A program made the position numbers and the translations under genes. Below the pieces are notes generated by a model, which saw only the letters and a program-made list of their open reading frames with translations, was not told where the DNA came from and ran no database searches. DNA of 64,000 bases, from NCBI RefSeq assembly GCF_037042905.1, contig NC_087257.1:14296001-14360000 (forward strand), written 5' to 3'. Each line of letters starts with the position of its first letter. The stretch's first letter is position 1. The stretch is from Lytechinus pictus (taxonomy: Eukaryota; Echinodermata; Echinoidea; Temnopleuroida; Toxopneustidae). Of the stretch, positions 24,668 through 38,300 are shown piece by piece.

Positions 24668-25030
24668 TACATTCGTAATTCCGAAGCTTCGTTATTCTGA
24701 AGGTTTGGATATTCCGAAGGTTCGTTGTTCCGAAGGTTCGTATTTCCGAAGGTTCGTAATTCCGAAGGTTCGTTTGTCCGAAAACGAAGTGAGGTTCGTA
24801 ATTCCGAAGGTTCGTTCATCCGAAAACGAAATGAGGTTCGAAATTCCGAAGGTTCGTTAGTCCAAAAACGAAATGATTAACGAACCTTATTTCGTTTTCG
24901 GACTAACGAACCTTATTTCGTTTTCGGATTAACGAACCCTTTTACATTTTCGGATAAACGAACATCGAGGTATAGGCAATTTACGTGTTTCGGAATTACA
25001 AACCTTCAGAATAAAGAACCTTCGGAATTG
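24668..25030. repeat. Palindromic array of TTCCGAAGGTTCGT units
   Basis: The left half repeats TTCCGAAGGTTCGTAA with GTCCGAAAACGAA. The right half, from about 24878, repeats the complement (TAACGAACC, TTTCGTTTTCGGA). The whole could fold as one long imperfect hairpin centred near 24870. Confidence 0.85.
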
Positions 25031-25299
25031 TTCAGCCAATGGGAAAATAAGAAAATCTACTGGTCAATCAGAAAAACAGAGATGTCCAGTGAAGATTGCA
25101 AATCAGGATTTGAATCTCGCACAATTTGTTCAGCCTATAGTAACTAAAAAATCTACTAGTCAACTGATTACAATCTATTAGAGACATATATATACCCAGC
25201 AACCAGTTTTGAACTTGAGCTTTTTAATCTTCGACAAAATGTTCAGCCTATATAATAATATTTGTAACAAAATCAACATCTTTAGCTCTTTGTTGCTCA

Positions 25300-25407
25300 G
25301 GGCCCTTTTAACACAAAGGATAACGATAAATCGCTTATTTGAAGGAACAATTGTGACTGGTTCCTCAGTCTACGGATGCAATCGCTAACCTTTGTGTCAC
25401 TGTGCCC
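25300..25407. repeat. Small foldback MITE
   Basis: The left arm GGGCCCTTTTAACACAAAGG pairs with the right CCTTTGTGTCACTGTGCCC. Internal ACGATAAATCG and ATCGCTAACC extend the stem. Confidence 0.65.
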
Positions 25408-25478
25408 AGATATCCATAAAAACCATCACTCAAAGGGTTGACTAAGTATCTTCAACCCAGTGTGACCTTGAATATCTT

Positions 25479-26409
25479 TCAAGTATCTCTTTGCTTCTCC
25501 AGATCCATCTTCACTCTATCACTCAGCGAGACAACGCTCTCCGTTCTGGTGTACTCTTGGGTCATCTGCCTATTTCTTTTTTCATCTTCAGCCTGTTCAA
25601 CATCTGCTGCTTTGACCTTTGACCTATCACTCTGGATTGAAGACATGGATGAGTAGGACACCCCTTCCTCTTCAGCCGTATTCCTAACAACAGCTCGAGC
25701 GAGCTGGTTGGCCAACCGCTTCACGTCTCCTGACCCAGGGTTATTGCCTCTGTGATCTCCGACCTGGTCTTCGTGACCATGCTTCAAGCTTGATTCTGAG
25801 GTGCTTTTCTCTTCAGTGACAGTAATGTCCTCCTTTTGCAGCCTGCCTGATGACTTTGTAGGTGATGGAGCTCTTGAACTGTTTCTACTCCCAGTAATAC
25901 TGCCTGGGTTGACATCTGTCATGAACACGCTCTGATCATCCGCATCGCCGTTATCGCTCTCAAAGCTGTCATCCTCATATGCTTCGGCTGCTTCTTGATC
26001 CTGGTGGGTTGATCTTTTGCTCTGAGGTCTAGAGGTGGCCGAGGTCAAGGTAGTAGATGGAAATGAGGAAACACTTCCTGCATCATTGGCCGTAGTGACA
26101 GCAGCAATGGGGGCTTCATCTTCAGTGCCATCTGTTTTCCTACTGATAGTATCTTCACTCGTCATGTCATCTCTATCGACCATCTCAAGTTCCTTCCCAG
26201 AGGAGCAATCTACCCTATCATCATCTGCATCCTCTTCCTCCTCTTCAAAATCGTCCTCGTACAGGCTTTCCTCTGAATCAGCAAAGCCATCCTCAGATTC
26301 TATGGGAGCGCTGCACCGAGGTGAACTTGTTTTGCTTCGATCAGGCTCAAGGAGTTTTTCAAGTACAGCAGTTTTACTTTGCTTCTCCTGCTGGCGCTTT
26401 ATCTCCATC
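25479..26409 (-). CDS. Gene B last exon: acidic Ser-rich C-terminal half
   Basis: The minus-strand acceptor TAATGTTGTAG precedes the exon. It completes an Arg codon with the previous exon and then reads MEIKRQQEKQSKTAVLEKLL. It continues open for 309 codons to TGA. The content is low-complexity acidic and Ser/Thr-rich, probably disordered. A short helical, basic segment (RLANQLARAVVRN) sits near its residue 230. Confidence 0.88.
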
Positions 26410-29400
26410 CTACAACATTAAAGTAAAAAGGAAATTAGGACATGTGGAAACGCAGAGGTGTAATGGCTGAATGGATTAGCCTCAGGACTTTAAAAAAGAA
26501 GGTCGTAGGTTCAAATCTCAGTCATGTTGTAATCGAGTACCGAAGCGATGACGTCAGTTGCCATGGTGTCATGGCTGCCTGGTTCTAAACACATGATCGC
26601 TCTATACAGTGCGTCCCAGAAAAAACGAAACCGAGATTTAGCAATGATTTATCATAACTTAATCATAAATAAAATAGACGAATGACCTCCCAATGTAAAG
26701 CTTAGAATAGATTATTCCTCATTCACGCATGATTGAGCAAAAACAATTCGGAGAAAGGATGCCAAAAACTCATTTGGCGGGGGGTATCTGAATTTCAAAA
26801 AGAAAATCACATGACTAAAAAGTTCAATATCTTTTCTTTTCTTTGATACCTAAATCACAGAAAATGGTCAAGTAGTAAAAAAGTTATGATCCCTCGAAAC
26901 AATGCTTGTATTTCCATAATTTCATTAAATAAACGTGTTTTCACCCGTTTCCCACTGAAGCTATCGCACGGTAACAAAACACTTAATGCATGGCTGAGCG
27001 TCAACAAAACAGAGTGTCGAGTGAGTTTGAACGCTAGCCTGTAAAACCTCTTCATTTTATGAAATTATTAAAATTCAAGCCTTATTTCAAATAACCAGAA
27101 CTTTGTTATTTCTTGACCATTTTCTGTAATTGAGGTACCAAATTAAAGAGCAGATATTGAACTTTTTAAAAATGTGGTTTTCTTTTTAAAACCCAGATAC
27201 GGCCCGCCAAGTGACTTTTTGGTATCCCCTTTTCAAATTGTTTTTGCTCACTCATGCGTGAATAAGAAATAATCTAAGTAATTTCAGATGAAAGAGGAGA
27301 TTCTAAGCTTTAAAATGGTAGGTCATTTGTCTATTGTATTTGCGATTAAGTTATGATAAATCATCGATAAATCTCGGTTTCGTTTTTTGTGGGACGCACT
27401 GTATAGCGTGTGTTTCTCATAGGAGAAAATGGATGCTATTGGAATTTCATCAGTTGCAATCTATTTTTCAGAGGAGCCAAATTCATTGCAGCAAAACGCA
27501 AATTTATCAACATCGTTTTGATCACTAAATGACATTAAAAATTGATATCAACCTTAATGTCCTAATCCATTTTTGCTTATCACTTTCATCTTTTGGAAAC
27601 CTACGAAATTGCAGTTGGTAACAACCAGGGACAAAACACATCACCATTTTTGCAAATACAAATGTGTTTAGACGATCGTCAGCTGCTACTCTGTTTAAAA
27701 CCAGCCGGTTCGTTGTCATGACATCGTGACATCACACTTCGGTACTCTATTTCTTTCAGCAAAACAAATAATTCACATTATGCTACACTCGACCCGGGTG
27801 ATGTTAATGGATACAAGGCCATAGTTTATTCCTTGAAAAACTTGCAGGCTGTAGCTGCTGGTCTAAGGCAAAGCACCTAGAGATGTACATGGCATGCACT
27901 ATCTTTCCCAGCACAACTTCTTTAATGCACACAGCTTTTTAAAAAAAAATAATGAAAAAAAACTTGGGTAAAAAAGAGCTGAAACTTCTATTTCTCGTTA
28001 CTCCCCTAAGATGAAACCACTGCTTTCTGCACAAAATTAGACAAATCTTGATTATCCTCCGGTTCCTCCCAAAAGTATCTGTTACTATTCAACAAAATTT
28101 CAACCGAATCATCCTACTGTGAAATCACCTAGACAGAACTATATATATATCCCAAAAGATCCTGGTTTGGATGTACATTCACTTAATCAACAAGCAGTTG
28201 ATCTACTTCTCTGATATTCAAATACCACATGGGCTAAACCCATCTGGGGCCCGTTTCATAAAGCTTGTTATGATAACAAAGTTGCAATAACAGTTAAAAA
28301 CTACTGAAATCCTTCAATTTGATTGGCTGATAGTAAATTTGTTATCGAAACTGTTCATTTGTTATTATAACAAGTCTTTATATAATGGGACCTTGGTCTA
28401 GTATCAATTTGGTTGAATTTGCCATTTGGTATACACTATACTTATACGCACTTGATCTAATTCTCATTTCATCTAATACCCTGCTGATCTACTTTGCTTA
28501 ATTTCTTAATATTTATTTATTCAGTCTTATTTAAAAACAGGGTAATCCTTTCAGAGCCAAGAGGCCTGCTTTTCAAAAGAGCCCTGTTACATAAAATATT
28601 ACATACAAATGAGAACTTATAATGTACAAAACCATAGAGATAGAACTAAACAAAATAATACAACACATATATGTAATTAAACTAAATTGAACTAAAATGA
28701 ACTAAAATGAACTAAACTAGACTAAATTAAACTAAAAAACTTAGCTAAAAGCATAACAGAACAAGACATGAAAAAGGAAAAGGAAACCGGTAACCAGCAC
28801 GACATAAAAAGTTTGACTTCTATTAGTACGATTATAACAGTCCTTACATGATAAGAAGAGCTCAGTTGCAAAAGGAGTTAGACCCATTTTTCATCAAATT
28901 TGACTTTGTCTCAATGTATAGACTTTTAGTAGCTCTACAAGATGATACCAAAAGAAAAGTTGAATTTTCAGTCAAAAAGTGAACAAAAATGACAAAGAAA
29001 AATCCCTTTTTTTTTCAAAAGGGGTTAGACCCATTTCAGTTTGCTTGCAAAAGGGGTTAGATCCACAGAGGAGGTAGATTTCTTTTATACCCAATTTTAT
29101 GTTCACGTCGTAGGGTATCATGAAAATTTAGTTTCGCATAAGAATATTGCGATATGGGAGAATAAAAAAAACTATTTTCTTGCAGTGGATCTAACCCCTT
29201 TTGCAAACAAATTCTACTGAAGAGCTCATTTGTCAAAAGGGGTTACATCCATTTTTCATAAAATTTTATTGCTTTTAGTCTCAAAACTTATAGATTTATA
29301 AGACTATACAGGTTTTAGTCACTCTGATGATACCAAAAAAAAATTGAAATTCCCATTAAAACATGAATAAAAGTGGCAAAGATAAATCACTTTTTTGTTA

Positions 29401-32400
29401 AAAAGGGATTGGATCAATTTCAGTTTGCTTGCAAAAGGGGTTTGATCCAAAATGGTAATTTTTTGAAAAATATTTTTAAAAAATTAAGACAGGTACATAT
29501 ATTTTATACCCAATTTTATGTTCACACGGCAGGGTAGTACATCGTGAAAATTTAGTTTTTCAAAAGAATATTGCAATATGGGAGAATAAAAAAACATGAT
29601 TTTTCTCAGAATGGTCTAAAGTGGATCTAACCTCTTTTGTGACCAAACTCTTCATATATAGACTGAATGTAAAAGGTGTTTGACCGAGTTGATATTAAAA
29701 TTGGGGATAGCCTAACTGAAAATAAAATAAAGTGATAAATGGACAAAATGAAAATTGGACCAGGGGCCTGTTTCATAAAACTTTTTACCTGAGAAAACTG
29801 GTAAAAACTGAAAACTAAGGTCTGATTTCTGCCATTGACTTTATTACAGGGCAAAAATACCCATAAAAACAACCTGAGTTTTCTCAGGTAAAAAGTTTTA
29901 TGCAACGGGCCCCAGATGGATGGCACGCAGAATGGTTGTAGATGAATAAGGATTAGACCATGTTGGATCAAACAAAACAGGAGTTAGACAAGAGCAAATG
30001 TAGATCAAAAGGCAATTAAAGGACTAGTCCACCCCAACAAAAAGTTGATTTGAAGAAAGGGAGAAAAATCCATCAAGCAAAACACTGAAAATTTCATCAA
30101 AATCGGATGTAAAATAAGAAAGTTATGACATTTTAAAGTTTCGCTTAATTTCACAAAACAGTTATATGCACATCCTGGTCGGTATGCAAATTGGCAGACT
30201 GATGACGTCACCCACTCACTATTTCTTTTGTTTCTTATTATATGAAATATTCTAATTTTCTCCTCCTTGTCAAGGGACAAAAAGTTTTATTTCTCCCTGA
30301 ACATGTGGAATTACCATTATTTTAGCAGTCTATAGTTTAGTTCGTCCTATTGTCAAATCTGTAAAAATTGAAATATTGTATTACCGTATTCAAACAATAA
30401 AAAAAAAATTAAAAAAAAGTGATGGACATCATCAACTCTCTCATTTGCATATCGCTGAGTTTTGCATTGACCTGTTTTGTGAAAAATAAGCGAAACTTGA
30501 AAATGCCATAACTTTCTTATTTTACATCCGAATTCGATGAAATTTGCGTTATGCTTGTTTGATTTTTCTCTATCGATTCAAATCAACAGTTTTCTGGGGT
30601 GGACTTGACCTTTAACAAAGATCTCTGACCGATGCAACGTTATGTTCGTTTGATTTTTCTCTATCGATTCAAATCAACAATTTTCTGGGGTGGACTTGAC
30701 CTTTAACAGAGATCTCTGACCTGATTCCTGGTGGTAGCTTTGCCATTTCCCTCTCCTTAGCCTCCTGCGCAACCTTCTCCTTTGCCTGTGTCAAGAAAAA
30801 CGAAAATAACTATTGAATAAACAGTCGGGGAGTATGGCAATTCCAAAGAAGACATGAAAAAGTACATGTTGGTGTGACAGATGGCTGTCAAATATAGAAG
30901 AAGTATTACACATGCAGATCACAATGAAGAGAAGTGTAGCTTGTATAAAGTCTGAGGCCTTTATGGCAATTGAATTGCTTCAAGGCACAATCTTGGTGCC
31001 CATTTTCTAAAGACTTTCATAATTTCACCTTATATTCTCTTTGCAAATTTTGTCATTAGATGTTATGGTATCTCAAGAAAAACCTTAATTTTGATCACCG
31101 ACCTGCTGAGTCCTGAATACTATAGTCAACAAAGTTACAACAATGGCAAAGCTACCATTTAAAAAAGGTAAAAGATGGCATTAATATTCCATCTCAAAGA
31201 GACATTTTAATGGATAGGAAAAAAAAAACACAAACAAAATACCTGTGCATGTAGTACAAATAGCAATTATTTTAGGTAAAACCATATATTTATCAAATAT
31301 CAACTTTAATCAGCTCACCTTGGCTTTCTGCTGCTCTCGATATTTCTTTACTTTTTCTCTTTCATCTGAAATCAAAGGGGAGAATATGATCCCATTTTCA
31401 ATAACATGCAAGACAAACGATTCACCAGAGTTTACAGTTCCGGTATGCAAGGAGTTGGGGGTAAGTCCACTGGGGTGTATGTGGGGGTGTGTATGGCAGG
31501 GGGTGTGTATGGCAGGGGGGGGTGACTAAACGATATCAATGTACAATTGCAATACAAACGTTTTTAAACCACCCCTCATTTGTCAGTACTACTTCCATGT
31601 AGGGCTGTTATCGTTAAGAAAATTCCCTGTCGATATGTCGCTAAAGATATCATACCGATATCGATAACTATCGACAAAAGAACATAATCAACATGCATTT
31701 TTTATGCATTATAGCCATGTCACATACTCGCATTGGTCAAAATTTTTATCTGCCACTGTACCAAAAACACTTTAAAATCCGCGTTCATTGGATGTAAATG
31801 AATACATAACATCTTTTAACAAACATAGTTAGCATAAATACATCCTCACCTTTCAAGTTATTATAATTTTTTTTAGGGTTGGATGAAGGTTTATTGATAA
31901 TTTTGGGGCTTTTTGGACATCGTTTCGAGCAGTCAACGTCTTTTGCCTATTCGCCATTTAGATATTGTGCTGTACATCTTCGAACGTAGAGGGTGGCAAC
32001 ATACGGTCGTGTGCTGCCTTCTACGTTAGTTGGTACTTGGCTAAAATTGAGCTTGCACTTGTGGTGTTTTCCAATCGATCGAATGGAGTTGATTGCAGCA
32101 GGATTGTCATGCTTATAGCAAAGTGGGGGTGAGATTGTATTTTTGGCTGGTAAATATTCGTATTTTGTTGATATTTTGGAGTAATTTCTGTTGCTGCTCT
32201 GTGCAGTTTGAGGAAAAATATGTTTTCTGTGATTTTCCGTTTGAAAAGTTACTTTCAAAAGGCTGTTTCCGTGAAATCAGGGAAAATCACTGTGTCCATA
32301 CATAATAGCTGGTATTACTGACAACGAGAGAAAGGTTATCCCTAAGTGGCAAAAAACAAGCAATTATCAACAAGACTAGCGATAAAGACGTTATCGATAA

Positions 32401-35265
32401 CAGTCCTACTTCCCTGTATGTTTACATGCTTCCTGGGGATCATATTTCACATTCTGGACAACTGCAAAACATGTCTGATTTTGCGGAAGTGGGATATGAA
32501 CACACAACACTGATTAAAAGGTGAAAGTCAGAAACACTGACTACACAAGGAAACTAATCATAAACTATACCAAGTATATCTCACCATTTTCTTTCCTATA
32601 CCTCCATGCTTCTTCTGCATTCAACATGGCATGGACACTCGTGGAGACCTGCTTCACTTTGCCCTGCAATAAAGAACATTACACAGAGTATCATACAGTG
32701 GAACCTGTTATAAAGACAACCTGAGGCCAACAAAATTAATCTTCATGTGCAGGTGTTTATATTGAAAGATTCCTATATTAGACAACAAGGGAAATAAACG
32801 TGGTCTTAATAATTACAGACAGGTCGTTATAGCAGGTTATGAATGTACTATTTAATCATTCTGCATTTTATAGATGCATGTTCATCTCATGAAAAGTTTA
32901 CAAAGTACTTGTATGTTTTATTTGACAGTTACAACAGGAACTGTACTTCTAAGCCGATCAAAATCAAAGAAAGATGTCAGATCCAACAACTTGTCCAAAA
33001 ATAAATGTTCATGAAACACTCTTCAAACACATCATGTCATCCATTCATCTTATTTTAACTTTCTTTTAATTTAATACATTCTACATACATCCACCACTCC
33101 ATGGGGAGTATTCCAGAAAAGAGGAGCAATAGTAAACTAACAACATTGACATTCCTACATGTACATGTATATCAGAAAAGACAAGGCAAAAGCGATTTTG
33201 TGTCTCGCGGCACTCTCGCCCACTTATGAAAATAACCAGAAATATTGTGATTTGCGAGGGCACGCAACGGAATTGTATCGAAACCTCATTGTGAAATGAC
33301 TGGGATGGAATAACACTTGTCATAAGAGTCTTGCATTTAACTTTAATGTTAACCTTAAAATGAACTTTGGCCATACCATGTGACCTCTCAACACAATAGC
33401 ATGCACGTCCCTTAAGTACATCTACCATCCAAGTTTGGTTGAAAAGTGATTTACAGTTGCAGAGTTAGGTGTCATAAGAGTCTTGCATGTAAACTTTAAC
33501 GTTGACCTAAAAATGACCTTTGACCTTACCATGTGACCTCCAACTGCAGCATAACATGCAGGTCCCCTTGTCCATCTACCATCCAAGTTTGGTTGAAAAG
33601 TGACTTATGGTTGCGGCGTTAGGTGTCATAAGAGAGTCTTGTATGTAAACTTTAACGTTGACCTGAAAATGACCTTTGACCTAACCATGTGACCTCCGAC
33701 TGCAGCATAACATGCAGGTCTCCTAAGTACATCTACCAACCAAGTTTGGTTGAAAAGTGACTTACGGTTGCAGAGTTAGGTGTCATAAGAGTCTTGCATG
33801 TAAACTCTAACGTTGACCTGAAAATGACCTTTGACCTTACCATGTGACCTCCGACTGCAGCATACCATGCAGGTCCCCTAAGTCCATCTACCATCCAAGT
33901 TTGGTTGAAAAGTGACTTATGGTTGCGGAGTTAGGTGTCATAAGAGAGTCTTGCATGTAAACTCTAACATTGACCTGAAAATGACCTTTGACCTTACCAT
34001 GTGACCTCCGACTGCAGCATACCATGCAGGTCCCCCAAGTCCATCTACCATCCAAGTTTGGTTGAAAAGTGACTTACGGTTGCAGAGTTAGGTGTCATAA
34101 GAGAGTCTTGCATGTAAACTTTAAAGTTGACCTGAAAATGACCTTTGACCTTACCATGTGACCTCTGACTGCAGCATAACATGCAGGTCCCCCAAGTCCA
34201 TCTACCATCTAAGTTTGGTTGTCAAGTGACTTACGGTTGTGGAGTTATGTGTCATAAGGTTTGTGACGGACGGACGACAGACGACGGACGGACGGACGAC
34301 ATTTGGATCCCTAAGTCTCGCCTTCACCTCTGGTGGGCGAGACAAAAAAATGAAATAGGAAAATAAATGACAAAGAGGGGGTCTGACGTATATTTACTGG
34401 AAGCTTGTGTGAATTACCATATTATTTTTCAAAGTAAGATTATGAAGGTGCTAGGAGAGAAAGCGCTCTACCTCTAGGCTGGTGGAAATAATAGGCATGG
34501 CCCAGAAGAGGGAACTGAGATGTCTCTTAACGGGGGTCTTGTGAGCGGGGCTGGGTGGCTTCTGAACTGAACTTTTGTCATTAGGAGTATCTCGAGAACT
34601 GAAAATTAGGTCTGAAAAAGGGGGTCATCAAAGCGGCACGTCCCCGTACCACCAATATATATGTGAGTGCCTCCCCCAGGGGTTCAAGGAAGGATTGTGT
34701 GTATAAAGCTACAGTTCTATAGAGAGGCAGTTCCATAATAGGCATCAGCTGAAGATCTAATCGTCAGGTCGGTCAGGATGAGCTGTTATGCATGCAGTAA
34801 AGCATTACATAAATCTAAACAAGTCTAGAGAAAGTTATTTATTACTAATTAGCAGAGTTCATCCTGATGTTAGCTTTAATAAAAGCAAAAAAAATAGAAA
34901 AATATTGGTAAATAGGAGAAAACATACTTACCCGATGTCTAACTTCATATGGAATCATTTGTTGTCTGAAGCGATAGACCGTACTTATCTTGTCTGCATC
35001 AATGCTTTTCTGGAAGAGGAAAAAGGAGGAAATGAGAAAAAGAAATCATTTTGAAAAATGAAACTGCAAACATTGGAGTCTTTCAAACTTGACAGATGAT
35101 TTTATAACATGCTCAATAATGAATAAGAAAATGCAGATAAGAGACAAAAATGCAGAGGAAAAAGAGCTATTTGTATACACAATAAAAAATATGAAATGCA
35201 AAAGAAATAAGAAACAAACACAATCAGAGAAAGGGAGGATAGTGCATAATAATGAAAGAGAAAGT

Positions 35266-35311
<46 letters not shown>

Positions 35312-38300
35312 AGTTTTTGCGAGGGAGAAGATACCAGGAGGGAGGGAGAGAGAGAGATGAAGGTGAGAAGGAAAGATAGAGAGAAAGAGAGAGGAAAAAG
35401 AAGGAGGGATGGATATACAATTAGAGAGTGAAATAAAGAAACCAAGAGACTTTCTTTTTTTGTTTTTACCAAAGTAGATTGAGCAGTTATGGCTAGTCTC
35501 TCTATCTCGGATGCTTGAGCTCTAATTTTTTTCTTTGGGAGTGGCTTGATCCTTGGCATCGCATCTTGTTCCAATAAAATTTCTTTGTTTTTCTTCCCCT
35601 CATCTCGAGGTGATTCTGCTCCACGCTTCTCTCTTTCTTTTCGCTTTTCATCCTCGCTGGCAATCAGATACGCTAACTCCAAGTTTACCTGAATAAAGAA
35701 CGAGAGAGAGTGAAAAAAACACAAAAGGACATTGACCCATAGTTATCAGCCATACTATGGAAGTGTACACAAATATAAACATACTAATCATTAAAAAGAA
35801 AGAAGAAGTACACCATTACACATGACATCAATAACAATAGGGGTTCCAAAAATAAGGCTTGAATCTTAAAACCAAACTTTACACTCAAAGGGCCCAAAAA
35901 GGAGCATATTTTCACTCTTGCCAAGTATCAATATACCTGTACCTTTAATTTGGAATATTTAATAATCAAAATGATCTGGGGGAAAGGGGCAATCAATTAA
36001 CTCAGTTGATATCTGATTAAGGTGGGGGGTTACAAATCTTTCTTGCAGCTTAGAGTTATGGATGCATGTTGTGTATGCCAGTGTGCTTTATATGATATTT
36101 ACCATATTTTGTACAATCTCATTGATAAATATTGAATACAGAATAGCAAGCATTCTCCAAGTATGATCTAACGAAAGTGATGATGCTTTACATAAACGTA
36201 CTGCATGCAAATGAAAACATGGTCTTTAAACCGGGCTCCGTAACATAAAAGTTTGCAATCAATTGCTAAATACATGTACCAATGACCAATCAAGATCATC
36301 GTTGCATGCACACTCAGTTTGAAATACTGCCCGGGAACCAATTAGTGCGGTACAGTACTTTCATATTTGCAATACGTCGCAAACCTTTGCGTTACAGAGC
36401 CCTGATCATGACAGTAATTAAAAAAGTGTGCTGTTCATCAGTATTTCAATGATCAAGCTAATCCCATAGAATTTCTTCCCATGATGCTATGCAATATAAG
36501 ACCCATACATGTAGACCCATACTCTGAACTATGGTTTAATTTCCACCTTTGGTGTTAAGTTGTTGTTTAACTATGGATAGCCAATTGTGACACAAATCTG
36601 AAACAGAAGTTTACAGAACAGGGTGGATTTATCAGCTATTACTCAGATGATGCATTACTGTCTGGGAAAAACAACTGAGAATTTCTTTGGCATTATTTGC
36701 AATTCGTCGCAAACCTTTCATTAATACAGAGCCCTGATCACGACAGTAATTAAAAAAGTGTGCTGTTCATCAGTAATTCAATGATCAAGCTAATCCCAAA
36801 TAATTTTTTCCCATGATGCAATGCAATATAAGACCCATACTCTGAACTATGGTTTGATTTCCACCTCTGGTGTTAAGTTGTTGTTTAACTATGGATAACC
36901 AATTGTGACACAAATCTGAAACAGAACAGGATGGATTTATCAGCTATTACTCAGATGATGCATTACTGTCTGGGAAAAACAACTGAGAATTTCTTTGGCA
37001 TTATACATGTAGCATGAAATAAGAAGCATAAAATGTTAACAACATTTTCGAATTTTTGACTACCCATAATTTTAGCAAAGTGAGAGCATGGCCTACAGTG
37101 TAAGTAAAACCAGACTTCAGAAAATGGGCTATGTTCAGGCGTTTTATAATAAAGTAAATAGTAAATTACTAACCACAAGTGGATGTGTCCTGGCTAGTCC
37201 TTGCCCAGATGGGTCAAATCTTTGTTGAACCCTCTCTCTGTTTAAATATCTCTCCCTGTGAAAAATAAAGATAAAACAAAAAATACAATCCAGATGAACA
37301 AGCTTTTTTCCCCATTTTTTTACAAACAAGACAAGCTTAACCCATGCAGGGTACACACATTTTATTAGCCAAACTTTATATCCTCTAAAAAGATGTTTCA
37401 GTACTTGAATTACAAAAAACATTATTTTTCAATTCATTTATTACATTGATGAAATTTGAATAAGGGTATAACTGGAGTTAATATGATTAATAGCAAAATA
37501 TTTACAGGATGCATTTTTATCAAACAGTGATTGCATTGCTCATTTACAATGTGTAATGATAAGCTTTAGTTTATCAACTATATTTTAGGAATGGCTCCTC
37601 ATAGCTCATTTTTCCTTGTTTTTCATGGAAAAGAACTTGGTCGGAATCAAGAATTGATTGGTCAATCCAGAAAATACATTTAGTTTTCCGGGTATACTTT
37701 TGCTCCAATCATTTTGTACACTGCTACACAACAAGTTTTCTTCTTATGTCGTTGAGATGGGGGGATTCTCTTGTAGGTCTATTATACCAGGACTCGGGTG
37801 ACAGAAGAAAACACAATGTCAATGCAACTGTCTGACCATTTTGAAATTCAATTTTGCACAGAAGAGAGCAACAGACTGAACGGCAATCACTTTCTAAGTT
37901 TCTGATTTTTTTCTTTGTAGGGAAAAGAACATTATTAACAAAATTGTGATTTTGATAAATGGGAAAACGAACATTTATACTACTATGTGGGCATGGTAGC
38001 AGACCAAAAATCAGTCTACATGTATTTCGGTAAGGATATATATAGGCTTGCTGAGTTTCTCCCCTTTTTTATTTTCTTTAGAACTTTCCTTCTTACTTTT
38101 CCAATTTAGACCCCGTTTCTTCATCATCTTTCTTTATTTTTTTTTCTCTTTTCTTTCTTCCTTTCTTTCTTTCTTCCTTCCTTTCTTCCTTCCTTCCTTC
38201 TTTCTTAATTCTTTCTTCTTCTTTTTTCGGCATAATGTTAGGAGCTAGGAGTCTAACTTAACCAAGTTACAAGTATGCACTGCACTGCAGATAAGTACCC

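Noticed and set aside
26035-26421. Plus-strand Ser-rich frame of 128 codons
   Set aside because: It is the antisense shadow of the acidic Ser-rich last exon of gene B.
31947-32258. Transposase remnant in the 805-bp element
   Set aside because: The 103-residue frame shows no BED finger, catalytic motif or other recognisable feature.
35046-35420. Hydrophobic Ser/Leu/Phe-rich frame on the minus strand
   Set aside because: It is the translation of a GAAA/GA microsatellite.
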